A stretch of 64,000 nucleotides of DNA, from contig NZ_SIRT01000009.1 of the NCBI RefSeq assembly GCF_004310325.1, forward strand, positions 62,001-126,000, read 5' to 3'. Made by a program: the position numbers and the translations under genes. Source of the stretch: Hyunsoonleella flava. GTDB taxonomy: Bacteria; Bacteroidota; Bacteroidia; Flavobacteriales; Flavobacteriaceae. The notes beneath the pieces are model-generated. The model was given only the letters and a program-made list of their open reading frames with translations. It had not been told where the DNA came from and made no database searches. Positions 1 to 8,263 of this stretch are shown one piece after another; the first letter of the stretch is position 1, and each line of letters starts with the position of its first letter.

Positions 1-48
1 ACCAAAGAGAAAGCTAGAAAGTGGCTGCACCCGAATTTGGCGGAGTAA
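1..48 (+). CDS. metH: Partial CDS: C-terminal tail, probably methionine synthase MetH
   Basis: The first 48 bases read in frame 1 as 15 codons followed by TAA at 46-48, ending in KWLHPNLAE. Only the very end of a protein is present. The next gene is metF, which makes the methyl donor for methionine synthase, and metH-metF is a common pair. MetH C-termini of flavobacteria often end in a similar W-L-x-P-N-L sequence; that comparison is from memory. The start of a dispersed repeat abuts the stop codon directly. Identity is an inference from context and a very short tail; the existence of a reading frame ending here is reasonably likely. Confidence 0.5.
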   Translation, partial: TKEKARKWLHPNLAE

Positions 49-135
49 CCCGCGTTAGGGATTGAACGGCATGTTTGAAATCCCCGACGCAGGAGGGATT
101 GAGTAGTGAAAGCCCGACCCGACAGGGGAACGCCC
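49..135 (+). repeat. Dispersed structured intergenic repeat, copy 1
   Basis: This 87-bp element begins CCCGCGTTAGGGATTGAACG and ends GGGGAACGCCC. It shares most of its sequence with copies at 12369-12463 and, inverted, 23263-23391. Visible folding: closing stem GCGTT (52-56) with AACGC (129-133); inner stem AATCCC (79-84) with GGGATT (95-100); a small 3' hairpin CCC/GGG around 118-127. A second GGGATT at 58-63 could pair with the same AATCCC, giving an alternative fold. It lies between the probable metH stop and metF, so it is likely transcribed. Function unknown. Confidence 0.85.
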
Positions 136-195
136 AAAAAATAAAAATAATAATGAAGAGATTCCCGCCACCATGGGAATGACAAGAAAAGATAA

Positions 196-1152
196 ATGAA
201 AGTAACAGACCATATTAAGAACGCTAACGGAACAACGTTGTTTTCCTTTGAGGTGATTCCGCCTAAGAAGGGGAAGAATATTCAGGATTTGTATAATAAT
301 ATTGATCCGTTAATGGAGTTTAAACCGCCTTTTATTGATGTGACAACTTCGCGTGAGGAGTATGTGTATATTGATAAGGGAAACGGACTCTTGGATAAGC
401 GTATTACGCGTATGCGCCCAGGTACAGTGGGAATTTGTGCTTCCATAATGCATAAGTATCAGGTGGATGCGATTCCGCATTTATTATGTGGTGGTTTTAC
501 GAAAGAAGAAACTGAATATGTGTTGGTGGATTGTCATTATTTAGGCTTGGATAATGTGATGGCGTTGCGTGGAGACTCGATGAAAGAGGAGGCGTATTTT
601 AAGCCTTGTGAAGGTGGACATGCTTTTGCTAGCCAGTTAGTTGAGCAAATAGCAACGTTAAACCGGGGTAAATATTTGCATGATGAGGTTGAAGCGGAGC
701 ATTACTCTGATTTTTGTATTGGTGTAGCGGGCTATCCCGAGAAGCATATGGAAGCGCCGTCTTTGGCAACCGATTTAAAGCGTTTAAAGGAAAAAGTAGA
801 TGCTGGTGCGGATTACGTGGTAACACAGATGTTTTTTGATAATCAGAAGTATTTTGAGTTTGTAGAAAAAGCTCGAGAAATTGGAATTGATGTACCAATA
901 ATTCCAGGAATAAAGCCGATAGCTGTGAAACGGCATTTGCAACTGTTACCACAAGTTTTTAAAATAGACTTACCACAAGATTTAATTGACGCCGTAGAAC
1001 ATTGTAAGGATAATAAAGCGGTAAGGCAAGTAGGTATTGAGTTTGCCATTCAACAATCAAAGGAACTATTGGACTTTGGTGTTCCTGTATTGCATTATTA
1101 TTCCATGGGAAAAAGTGATAATATACATGCGATTGCCAAAGCATTGTTTTAA
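196..1152 (+). CDS. metF: Methylenetetrahydrofolate reductase
   Basis: Cytosolic FAD enzyme that reduces 5,10-methylene-tetrahydrofolate to 5-methyl-tetrahydrofolate, supplying the methyl group for methionine synthesis. At 318 residues it has the normal length of bacterial MetF and fills a single TIM-barrel domain. Family motifs are visible: SFEVIPPK near residue 17 with the conserved Glu, MALRGD near 123-128, VAGYPEKH near 178 and VVTQMFFD near 209-217, which line the flavin and folate sites in the E. coli enzyme. It follows the probable metH tail, separated by the structured repeat, and probably belongs to the same operon. No promoter of its own is obvious. Confidence 0.95.
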   Translation: MKVTDHIKNANGTTLFSFEVIPPKKGKNIQDLYNNIDPLMEFKPPFIDVTTSREEYVYIDKGNGLLDKRITRMRPGTVGICASIMHKYQVDAIPHLLCGGFTKEETEYVLVDCHYLGLDNVMALRGDSMKEEAYFKPCEGGHAFASQLVEQIATLNRGKYLHDEVEAEHYSDFCIGVAGYPEKHMEAPSLATDLKRLKEKVDAGADYVVTQMFFDNQKYFEFVEKAREIGIDVPIIPGIKPIAVKRHLQLLPQVFKIDLPQDLIDAVEHCKDNKAVRQVGIEFAIQQSKELLDFGVPVLHYYSMGKSDNIHAIAKALF

Positions 1153-1182
1153 ATATTACATTTGTGGTGCTTTAAGCCCGAT

Positions 1183-2283
1183 ATGAAATTAATTTACACC
1201 TGCGTTTTAGTATTATTTTGTTTTAGCGGTTTTGCACAAAACAAAAAACATACTTCATATATTGATTTAAATAATTTTAAAGGGTATATCGCGCTGCATA
1301 ACAATGAGATTCTACATTTAATTCAAGAGCACCCTCAGGGTTTTATTCTTAGTTGGAATAAAAAAACTTACGGTTTCGAGGATTGGGAACAACGTTTTAA
1401 TTATCCAGATTACGGGTTTTCGTTTGCATATCAAAATTTCAATAATGACGTTCTAGGGAATAATGTTTCTGTTTATGTGCATTATAATTTCTACTTTTTA
1501 AATCGAAATTTGATGTTTCGTATTGGGCAAGGATTGGCTCATAATTCTAATCCCTACGATAGGGAAACTAACTTTAAAAATGTGGCGTTTGGGTCTACGC
1601 TTATGAGTAGTACCTATGCGATGATAAATTATAAAAGGGAACGTATTTTTGATAGGTTTGGGTTACAAGCTGGATTTTCTTTGATGCACTATTCTAATGC
1701 AAATTTTAGAGCTCCAAATAATGGTACAAATACTATAGCGTTTAATATAGGGATGACCTATAATTTAGACGAAAAGGAACTGGAGTATCAAGACACTTTA
1801 GATAGAGTCGCCGATAAAAAGTTTACAGAACCCATTAAGTATAATGTAGTATTTAGAAGTGGATTAAACGAGAGCGATTTAATAGGGAGTGGGCAATTTC
1901 CATTTTATGTTTTTTCTGGGTATGCGGATAAACGTTTAAATAGAAAAAGTGCGTTACAAGTAGGTGCTGATGTATTCTTCTCAAACTTTTTAAAAGAATT
2001 AATTCGATATAGAAGTGTGGCGTTTCCTGATGAAAATCTTTCGGGTGAGGAAGATTTTAAGCGTGTTGGGGTATTTGTTGGTCACGAGTTGTTTGTAAAT
2101 AAAACCAGTTTATTGTCACAACTGGGGTATTATGTATATTATCCTTTTGAGTTTGAAGGCAGAGTATATATTAGGGCAGGTTTAAAACGCTATTTTGGTA
2201 AGAAATGGTTTGGAGCTTTAACCTTAAAATCGCATGGATTTAGGGCGGAAGCTGTAGAATTTGGTGTCGGCATAAGATTATAA
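1183..2283 (+). CDS. PagL-like acyloxyacyl hydrolase / lipid A deacylase family protein
   Basis: Predicted exported outer-membrane protein of 366 residues. I choose the ATG at 1183 because the protein then opens with a typical signal peptide (MKLIYTCVLVLFCFSGFAQ); the frame extends upstream only to a TTG at 1162 that would add seven residues ahead of the signal. The middle part contains FSLMHYSNANFRAPNNGTNT, matching the His-x-Ser active-site region of PagL-type lipid A 3-O-deacylases, with many alternating hydrophobic strands. The C-terminal half is longer than PagL and of unclear role. It starts 30 bp after metF, is followed closely by a VOC gene, and may be read through from metF. Substrate unproven. 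Confidence 0.65.
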   Translation: MKLIYTCVLVLFCFSGFAQNKKHTSYIDLNNFKGYIALHNNEILHLIQEHPQGFILSWNKKTYGFEDWEQRFNYPDYGFSFAYQNFNNDVLGNNVSVYVHYNFYFLNRNLMFRIGQGLAHNSNPYDRETNFKNVAFGSTLMSSTYAMINYKRERIFDRFGLQAGFSLMHYSNANFRAPNNGTNTIAFNIGMTYNLDEKELEYQDTLDRVADKKFTEPIKYNVVFRSGLNESDLIGSGQFPFYVFSGYADKRLNRKSALQVGADVFFSNFLKELIRYRSVAFPDENLSGEEDFKRVGVFVGHELFVNKTSLLSQLGYYVYYPFEFEGRVYIRAGLKRYFGKKWFGALTLKSHGFRAEAVEFGVGIRL

Positions 2284-2292
2284 TTTGAAATT

Positions 2293-2721
2293 ATGGATCA
2301 GCGATTAACTATAGTAACATTAGGTGTGAAAGATTTGAAAAAGGCTACTTTATTTTATGAAGATAGTTTTGGTTGGGAAAAGATGCCGTCTAGTAATAAT
2401 GACATTTCGTTCTTTCAGCTAAATGGGATATTATTGTCTTTTTATCCCAGAGAAAAACTAGCAGAAGACGCTCAGGTACCCCATGAAGGAAATGGTTTTA
2501 AAGGGGTTACTTTGGCCTATAATACAAGGTCTAAAGAAGAGGTTGATAAGTTGTTTTCGGAACTGGAACGAAAAGGCGTCACCATTTTAAAAGCACCTGA
2601 AGATGTTTTTTGGGGAGGCTATAGTGGTTATGTGTCTGATTTAGACAAAAATTTATGGGAAATAGCGTTTAATCCATTTTTACAAATGGACGAAAAAGGG
2701 AGTGCTGTGAAAGAATCGTAA
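2293..2721 (+). CDS. VOC (glyoxalase/bleomycin resistance/dioxygenase superfamily) protein
   Basis: A 142-residue cytosolic protein of the vicinal oxygen chelate fold. It shows the standard opening (RLTIVTLGVKDLKKATLFYED), a central strand-rich section and the second half-motif ending in YSGYVSDLDKNLWEIAFNP, where the Glu of WEIAFNP is the usual metal ligand. Members bind small ligands or metals in very different reactions, so the substrate cannot be told from sequence. It lies 9 bp after the PagL-like gene and 3 bp before the next lipoprotein gene, so the three are probably cotranscribed. Confidence 0.8.
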   Translation: MDQRLTIVTLGVKDLKKATLFYEDSFGWEKMPSSNNDISFFQLNGILLSFYPREKLAEDAQVPHEGNGFKGVTLAYNTRSKEEVDKLFSELERKGVTILKAPEDVFWGGYSGYVSDLDKNLWEIAFNPFLQMDEKGSAVKES

Positions 2722-2724
2722 GGA

Positions 2725-3471
2725 ATGAAAAGCATAAAATATATCATACTAATAGTTTTAGTTTTTGCCTGTGACAGTGAGAACGCAAACGATTGTTTTC
2801 AGAAAACTGGAAATATCGTTCAGGAGGAAGTGGTTTTGAATGCGTTTAACAAAATTTTGGTGAACAGGGATATAGCGTTGATTTTGAAAGATGGTCCTGA
2901 ACAAAAAGTGGTCATAGAAACCGGAAAGAATCTATTAAATGATGTGGAAGCTAAGGTTGAATCTGCAAGACTTATTTTAACCGATAACAATACCTGCAAT
3001 TATGTGCGTGATTATGGTATTACAAAAGTATATGTCACTTCACCAAACATTACTGAAATACGAAGTTCTACACAGTATGATATAAGATCTGACGGTGTTT
3101 TAACCTATCCAACAATTAATATTCTTTCTGAAGATTTCAATGTTCCAGATACATTTACGGTTGGCGATTTTGTTCTTCAGATAGATAGTAACAGCTTCAG
3201 TACTGTATTTAATGGGTTGTCTATTGCCTATATTTCTGGTGCTACTAACAGTTTGAATGTGAATTTGGCTGGTGGTGATTCAAGATTTGAAGCCAGAGAT
3301 TTAGTGGCCCAAAATGTCACTATTTTTCAACGTAGTTCAAATGACATCATTGTAAATCCGCAACAGGAAATTAAAGGTAAAATCTTCAGTACTGGAAACG
3401 TTATTTCAGTAAATACCCCAGCTACTATAGATGTTGAGGAATTGTATAAAGGACGCCTAATCTTTGAATAA
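2725..3471 (+). CDS. Head-GIN domain (DUF2807-like) lipoprotein
   Basis: A 248-residue protein with a lipoprotein signal: hydrophobic residues 5-14 followed by FAC, making Cys16 the likely lipidated residue. The rest reads as a right-handed beta-helix-like domain (VLNAFNKILVNRDIALILKD early, then repeated short strand segments), typical of the DUF2807 'head GIN' family common in Bacteroidetes. Function of the family is not established; a surface or periplasmic binding role is often assumed. Its last 15 bases overlap the end of the convergent ackA gene, so the two transcripts are antisense at their 3' ends. Confidence 0.7.
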   Translation: MKSIKYIILIVLVFACDSENANDCFQKTGNIVQEEVVLNAFNKILVNRDIALILKDGPEQKVVIETGKNLLNDVEAKVESARLILTDNNTCNYVRDYGITKVYVTSPNITEIRSSTQYDIRSDGVLTYPTINILSEDFNVPDTFTVGDFVLQIDSNSFSTVFNGLSIAYISGATNSLNVNLAGGDSRFEARDLVAQNVTIFQRSSNDIIVNPQQEIKGKIFSTGNVISVNTPATIDVEELYKGRLIFE

Positions 3472-4644
3472 TGCTATGGATTGCTTTGCGATTTCCAATT
3501 CTTCATTAGTTGGGATAATCAATACTTTAACTTTTGAAGACGCGGCGCTAACATCAGCTAATTTATTTGGTCTTATATTGTTTTTTTCTTTGTCCAAAAC
3601 AATACCTAAATAATCTAATTCTGCACAAACACGTTCTCTGGTTTTGATTGAATTTTCACCAATACCAGCCGTAAATACAATCGCATCCAGTCCGTTCATT
3701 ATAGCAGCATAACTTCCTATATATTTTTTAATACGATAGGCATTCATAAAAAGTGCCAACTGAGAGTTTTTATCGCCAGTTTCCGCCTTAGTTTCAATTT
3801 CGCGCAAATCACTATGTCCTGTTAAGCCTAGCATCCCACTTTTCTTTTGAAGAATTGTATTGATTTCGGACAAACTCAGTTTAAAACGTTCGGCCATATG
3901 GAAAATGATAGATGGGTCAATGTCTCCAGAGCGTGTTCCCATAATTAATCCGTTAACAGGAGAAAACCCAAGGGTATGGTCAATACTTTGTCCGTTCTTT
4001 ACGGCGGTCATACTGCATCCATTTCCAAGATGAATAGTAATAATTTTAGAGTTTTGTTTTCCTAAATACTCAATTGTTTTTTCTGAAACATATTTGTGGC
4101 TTGTACCGTGAAATCCATATAAACGAATGCTATGCTCTTCTAAATATTCGTTTGGAATGGCATATTTATAGGCATGTTCAGGAATGGATTGATGAAACGC
4201 GGTATCAAAAACTGCAACTTGTTTGGCATTGGGGAAAATCGCTTCGGCAACTTCAATCCCTTCTAAATTTGGAGGATTGTGTAAAGGAGCTAAGGAAGAT
4301 AAAGCTTTTATTTTTGACTTAACAGTCTCTGTAATTTCTGTTGTATTACTAAAATGCTTACCACCATGAACCACACGATGCCCAACAATATCAATATCAT
4401 CAGCAGATTTTATAATGCCTGTGTCCTTGTTTAATAACTGCTTGGACAAAAGCTCTAAACCTACTTTGTGATTTGGAATAGCCTGAACAACCTCAATAGA
4501 ATCTTTTTCAGTATTGAATTTGAATTTTGCATCCTTAAAACCAATTCGTTCAACGATGCCAGAACACAAAATAGTTTCTTCTGGCATTGAGAATAGTTGA
4601 AATTTTAGTGAAGAACTTCCTGAGTTTAATACTAGTACTTGCAT
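3457..4644 (-). CDS. ackA: Acetate kinase
   Basis: Interconverts acetyl phosphate + ADP and acetate + ATP in the cytosol, working with Pta in overflow metabolism and acetate activation. At 395 residues it has the family length. The N-terminus VLVLNSGSSSLKFQLF is the phosphate-binding signature of the ASKHA fold; HRVVHGG near residue 90, FDTAFHQSIP near 147, the ATP-site HLGNGCS near 207 and FTAGIGENS near 327 are all present. It follows pta on the same strand with a one-base gap, so the pair is translated from one mRNA. The 3' end overlaps the convergent lipoprotein gene by 15 bp. Confidence 0.97.
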   Translation of the reverse strand: MQVLVLNSGSSSLKFQLFSMPEETILCSGIVERIGFKDAKFKFNTEKDSIEVVQAIPNHKVGLELLSKQLLNKDTGIIKSADDIDIVGHRVVHGGKHFSNTTEITETVKSKIKALSSLAPLHNPPNLEGIEVAEAIFPNAKQVAVFDTAFHQSIPEHAYKYAIPNEYLEEHSIRLYGFHGTSHKYVSEKTIEYLGKQNSKIITIHLGNGCSMTAVKNGQSIDHTLGFSPVNGLIMGTRSGDIDPSIIFHMAERFKLSLSEINTILQKKSGMLGLTGHSDLREIETKAETGDKNSQLALFMNAYRIKKYIGSYAAIMNGLDAIVFTAGIGENSIKTRERVCAELDYLGIVLDKEKNNIRPNKLADVSAASSKVKVLIIPTNEELEIAKQSIALFKD

Positions 4645-4645
4645 A

Positions 4646-6736
4646 TTACAAATCTTGTGCTTGAATAGCAGTTATAATTACTGTGCTGTAAATATCGTCA
4701 GCAGTACAGCCTCTACTTAAATCGTTAACGGGTTTGTTTAGTCCTTGTAACATTGGACCAATGGCTAAAGCCCCAGTTTCTCTTTGTACTGCTTTATAGG
4801 TATTGTTTCCTGTGTTTAGATCAGGGAATATTAAAACACTGGCTTGTCCAGCAACTTCAGAGTCGGGTAATTTGCTTTTACCTATTCTTAAATCTACAGC
4901 AGCGTCATATTGAATTGGACCCTCTATTTTTAGCTCTGGCTCTTGAGCTTTAGCAATTTCAGTTGCTTTTCTCACCTTATCCACATCTTCGCCTTTACCC
5001 GATGCTCCAGAGGAGTAGGATAGCATAGCTACTTTAGGCTCAATGCCAAAATCTCTTGCCGTTTTTGCGGAAGAAATGGCTATTTCAGCCAATTGTTCAG
5101 CATTTGGGTTTGGGTTGATAGCACAATCTCCAAAAATTGAAACCCTGTCTTCTAAACACATAAAGAATACGGACGATACAATGTTTACGCCTGGTTTTGT
5201 TTTTATGAATTGCAGCGCAGGGCGCAATGTATGCGCTGTGGTATGTGCAGCTCCGGAAACCATGCCATCTGCATGCCCCTTGTAAATCATCATAGTGGCG
5301 AAATAGGACACATCTGCCATTGCGTCACGAGCCATGTCCATATTCACATTTTTGTGCTTTCTAAGTTCGTAAAACGTATTCGCATAATCTTCAAAGTGAG
5401 GCGACATTAAAGGTGATGTTATATTGATTTCTGATAGATCAAGTGGGATGTCTAATTTCTCAATTTTTTCTTTGATGATAGTTTCGTCACCGATTAATGT
5501 TAAGTCCACAACGTGAGCATCTAATAATCTAGAAGCGGCTCTCAAAACACGGTCGTCTGATCCTTCAGGAAGTACAATATGCTTTTTGTTTTTTAAAGCG
5601 CGTTGCAACAACGTGTACTGGAACATTCTTGGTGTGAAGATGTCCGACTTAAACGTGATTAAATCATTTGCCAATTTATCTGTATTCACGTATTTTTCGA
5701 AGGTAGCAATAGATGTTTCTATTTTTTCGATGTTCTCTGCATATATCCTAGATCGAATTTTTCCAATTTCATTGGCTACAATAAAGGTTCCTTTGTCTAC
5801 GCTTATTACTGGTACAACGGTTGATACACCTTCTATTAGTTTTAAAATAGTGTCTTCTGGAGTTAACCCACCAGTTAAGATAATACCTGAGATTTTTGGA
5901 TAATTTTTTGAGACATGTGCTTGTAGAGCACCTAAGATAATATCAGCTCTATCACCTGCTGTAATTACCAAGCAATCATCGGTGAGACGATTAAGATAAT
6001 TTCGTAATTGCATTGTGGCTACATTAAAATTATCAACTTGGTTATTCAGCATATTCTGCCCAAAGAGTACTCTACCATCAAGTTTTTTTATAATTTCTTT
6101 TAGCGTAGGACTGGATAAACTTTTAATCTTAGGAATAACAGTAATATCGGTTCCTGATTTTATTCGAGATTGTAATAATGTTTTTAGTTGTTGTACCTCG
6201 TCAATATTTACCTTATTAGTCATTATTGATAGCACATCAACTTCCTCTTTAAAAGTGTCATGTGCTAGCTGAACATTATCCACAATTTCAGATAGTTCAA
6301 TGCCATCACCTTTGGACACAATAATAACTGGAAGTCCGAGGTTTTTAGAAATTAACATATTGATATCTAGTTCTAAACTGGAATTTTCGTGTGAAAAATC
6401 GGTTCCTTCAACTAATACAATATCAAATCGCTCTTCTAAGTATTTATATTTTTTGATAATATGATCTATAACATCGCCAGACTTCCCCTTGTTATAAAGC
6501 TCTAAAACTTCACTTCTTTTGTAGGCAAAAGCCTTTTTATAGTTTATGTCAAGTTCAAAATAGGATACAACGGTATTAATGTGGTTGTCCGGATCTCCAT
6601 TCTTAGTATCTTCTATAATAGGTCTGAAATAGCCGACTTTTGCAGTTTTACCTAAAAGCATACGCATTAAACCAAGAACTACAACGGATTTTCCACTATT
6701 TGGCTCTATAGTGGCTACGTAAATTCCTTTACTCAT
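4646..6736 (-). CDS. pta: Phosphate acetyltransferase (long form)
   Basis: Transfers an acetyl group between CoA and phosphate, producing the acetyl phosphate used by AckA. This is the long three-part form (696 residues): an N-terminal BioD-like P-loop domain with EPNSGKS near residue 12, a central DRTGG domain around 215-320 and a C-terminal catalytic PTA_PTB domain from about 370, with LPEGSDDR, SGAAHTTAHTLRPAL and SYSSGASGKGEDVDKV. The N-terminal part is regulatory in characterised homologues. It is the first gene of the pta-ackA operon; a perfect TAnnTTTG -7 element on the minus strand lies 22 bp upstream of the start. Confidence 0.97.
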   Translation of the reverse strand: MSKGIYVATIEPNSGKSVVVLGLMRMLLGKTAKVGYFRPIIEDTKNGDPDNHINTVVSYFELDINYKKAFAYKRSEVLELYNKGKSGDVIDHIIKKYKYLEERFDIVLVEGTDFSHENSSLELDINMLISKNLGLPVIIVSKGDGIELSEIVDNVQLAHDTFKEEVDVLSIMTNKVNIDEVQQLKTLLQSRIKSGTDITVIPKIKSLSSPTLKEIIKKLDGRVLFGQNMLNNQVDNFNVATMQLRNYLNRLTDDCLVITAGDRADIILGALQAHVSKNYPKISGIILTGGLTPEDTILKLIEGVSTVVPVISVDKGTFIVANEIGKIRSRIYAENIEKIETSIATFEKYVNTDKLANDLITFKSDIFTPRMFQYTLLQRALKNKKHIVLPEGSDDRVLRAASRLLDAHVVDLTLIGDETIIKEKIEKLDIPLDLSEINITSPLMSPHFEDYANTFYELRKHKNVNMDMARDAMADVSYFATMMIYKGHADGMVSGAAHTTAHTLRPALQFIKTKPGVNIVSSVFFMCLEDRVSIFGDCAINPNPNAEQLAEIAISSAKTARDFGIEPKVAMLSYSSGASGKGEDVDKVRKATEIAKAQEPELKIEGPIQYDAAVDLRIGKSKLPDSEVAGQASVLIFPDLNTGNNTYKAVQRETGALAIGPMLQGLNKPVNDLSRGCTADDIYSTVIITAIQAQDL

Positions 6737-6757
6737 TTTTCAAGTTTTGAAGTCTTA

Positions 6758-6765
6758 CAAAGATA
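6758..6765 (-). promoter_or_regulatory. Probable -7 promoter element of pta-ackA
   Basis: The minus strand reads TATCTTTG, a perfect match to the Bacteroidetes -7 consensus TAnnTTTG, 22 bp upstream of the pta ATG. No clear -33 TTTG was found at the usual spacing, so confidence is moderate. Confidence 0.55.
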
Positions 6766-7085
6766 ACTTATCACAATTATTAATATTGGAGTTATCATTT
6801 TATATTTTGGGCAAAATTAATGCGATATATCTGTTGTGAATATGATATTTGTCATGCATTCTCTTTAATGCAATAGATTTTTTTAGCAAATTTAATTCAA
6901 CACCTTTACCATATAATGTATGGGGAATTTATGTTACAACACATTCTATAATAGATGATAAGAAAAAAAGATCATTACATTATGAATAGACTATGGGAAT
7001 AAAACCGTGAGAGGCTTTTTGTTTTGACAATTTGTAACCTCAAAAAAAAGGAGAAGTTATGCCTATGTTTTGTGAGTTTGTATGT

Positions 7086-7127
7086 TAAAAGTTTGTCTAC
7101 TTATCGAGACAAGTAGACAAACTTTTA
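7086..7127 (-). terminator. Long perfect hairpin after the kduD-like gene
   Basis: A 17-bp perfect inverted repeat (7086-7102 with 7111-7127; arms AAAAGTTTGTCTACTT / AAGTAGACAAACTTTT) surrounds an 8-base loop and begins about 10 bp after the kduD stop codon. The A-rich start and T-rich end fit a Rho-independent terminator in either direction. It is unusually long and perfect for this window. Confidence 0.75.
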
Positions 7128-7136
7128 CTTAATGGT

Positions 7137-7907
7137 TTAGCGCCCCATCCAGCCGCCATCAACTACTACGATCGTACCATTCATATACGACGCAGCTTCT
7201 GAGGCAAGAAATACTGTTGGTCCAGCAAAATCTGTTGGTTTGCCCCATCTCCCAGCAGGGATTCTAGATAAAATAGATTCAGCACGTACAGGGTCTTTTC
7301 TTAAGGCTTCAGTATTATCTGTGGCAATATAGCCAGGAGCAATGGCATTTACATTCACACCTTTGCCAGCCCATTCGTTAGCAAAAGCCATGGTTAACTG
7401 CCCTATAGCTCCTTTACTTGCTGCATATCCAGGAACGGTAATACCTCCTTGGAAAGTAAGTAATGAAGCTGTAAAAATAATTTTACCAGAGCCTCTTTTT
7501 ATCATTTCTTTCCCTATTTCCCTTGTAAGGATGAATTGTGCGTTTTGGTTTACCTCAATAACTTTATCCCACATTTCATCGGGATGTTCAGCGGCAGGTG
7601 TTCTTAAAATTGTACCAGCGTTATTAACCAAAATATCTATTTGTGGATGATCCGCCTTTACGGCTTCAATGAATTTATATAACGATTTTCTATCTGAAAA
7701 ATCACATTGATATGCACTAAAATTTTTGCCCACAGCTTGTACTTCTTTTTCAACATCACTTCCAGACAATTCCAGCGATGTAGACACACCAATAATATTT
7801 GCACCAGCTTCAGCTAAACCAATGGCCATGGCTTTTCCTATGCCTCTCTTACAGCCAGTAACCAAAGCTGTTTTTCCTTCTAAACTAAATGTGTTTAAGA
7901 TACTCAT
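7137..7907 (-). CDS. kduD: SDR family oxidoreductase, KduD-like (2-deoxy-D-gluconate 3-dehydrogenase / DEH reductase type)
   Basis: A 256-residue classical short-chain dehydrogenase. Cofactor motif TGCKRGIG (residues 17-24), NNAG near 94-97, catalytic Ser in FTASLL and Tyr-Lys in YAASK near 160 are intact, and the C-terminus ends in VVVDGGWMGR as in KduD. KduD enzymes oxidise or reduce keto-sugars from pectin or alginate breakdown (2,5-diketo-3-deoxygluconate, or 4-deoxy-erythro-hexoseulose uronate). No other uronate gene is nearby, so the substrate is not certain. The gene is isolated: 400 bp and 356 bp gaps flank it, with a strong hairpin at its 3' end. Confidence 0.75.
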   Translation of the reverse strand: MSILNTFSLEGKTALVTGCKRGIGKAMAIGLAEAGANIIGVSTSLELSGSDVEKEVQAVGKNFSAYQCDFSDRKSLYKFIEAVKADHPQIDILVNNAGTILRTPAAEHPDEMWDKVIEVNQNAQFILTREIGKEMIKRGSGKIIFTASLLTFQGGITVPGYAASKGAIGQLTMAFANEWAGKGVNVNAIAPGYIATDNTEALRKDPVRAESILSRIPAGRWGKPTDFAGPTVFLASEAASYMNGTIVVVDGGWMGR

Positions 7908-8263
7908 GTTTTAAGTTTTAATTAAGATTATTTTAGTTTGTAACGTAAAATCTATTAACGATTTTAAGCCTTTTGTTTGCCAACACTAATAAGGGTAAGC
8001 ATACATTAATGGGATGTTTTTAGTATTGTTTTTTATTTTATACGTTAAGTTTATTAGTGTTTTTTGATATGAAATACACAGTTGTTTTCATCTGATTCAA
8101 ATTTATTGGTTTTTCCCGAAATAAACTCTAGTAGCATAAATTTTTTACCTACATATCAAAATATAAGAAAATATAGGAACCATTAACGTGCTTGTTTTTT
8201 TAGAATTGAAAAGGTATTTCCTAAGGCTAGAAATAAAGTGCTAATGAGTGATGTCTTAAAACT
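7908..8263. other. 356-bp non-coding gap upstream of the kduD-like gene and after gldA
   Basis: This gap is upstream of the kduD-like gene and downstream of gldA, both on the minus strand. It must contain the kduD promoter but I see no perfect TAnnTTTG match on that strand. No open frame, RNA gene or strong inverted repeat was recognised in it. Confidence 0.5.

Larger units (their letters stand above)
6737..7136. other. 400-bp non-coding gap between pta and the kduD-like gene
   Basis: This AT-rich stretch holds the pta promoter (CAAAGATA at 6758-6765, minus strand) next to pta and a long perfect hairpin (7086-7127) next to the kduD-like gene. A nine-codon open frame at 7060 with an AGGAG sequence upstream is too short to support. 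I see nothing else recognisable between about 6790 and 7055. Confidence 0.6.

Noticed and set aside
7060-7089. Nine-codon open frame with an AGGAG sequence upstream
   Set aside because: Too short, no conserved product recognisable, and Shine-Dalgarno sequences are weak evidence in Bacteroidota.
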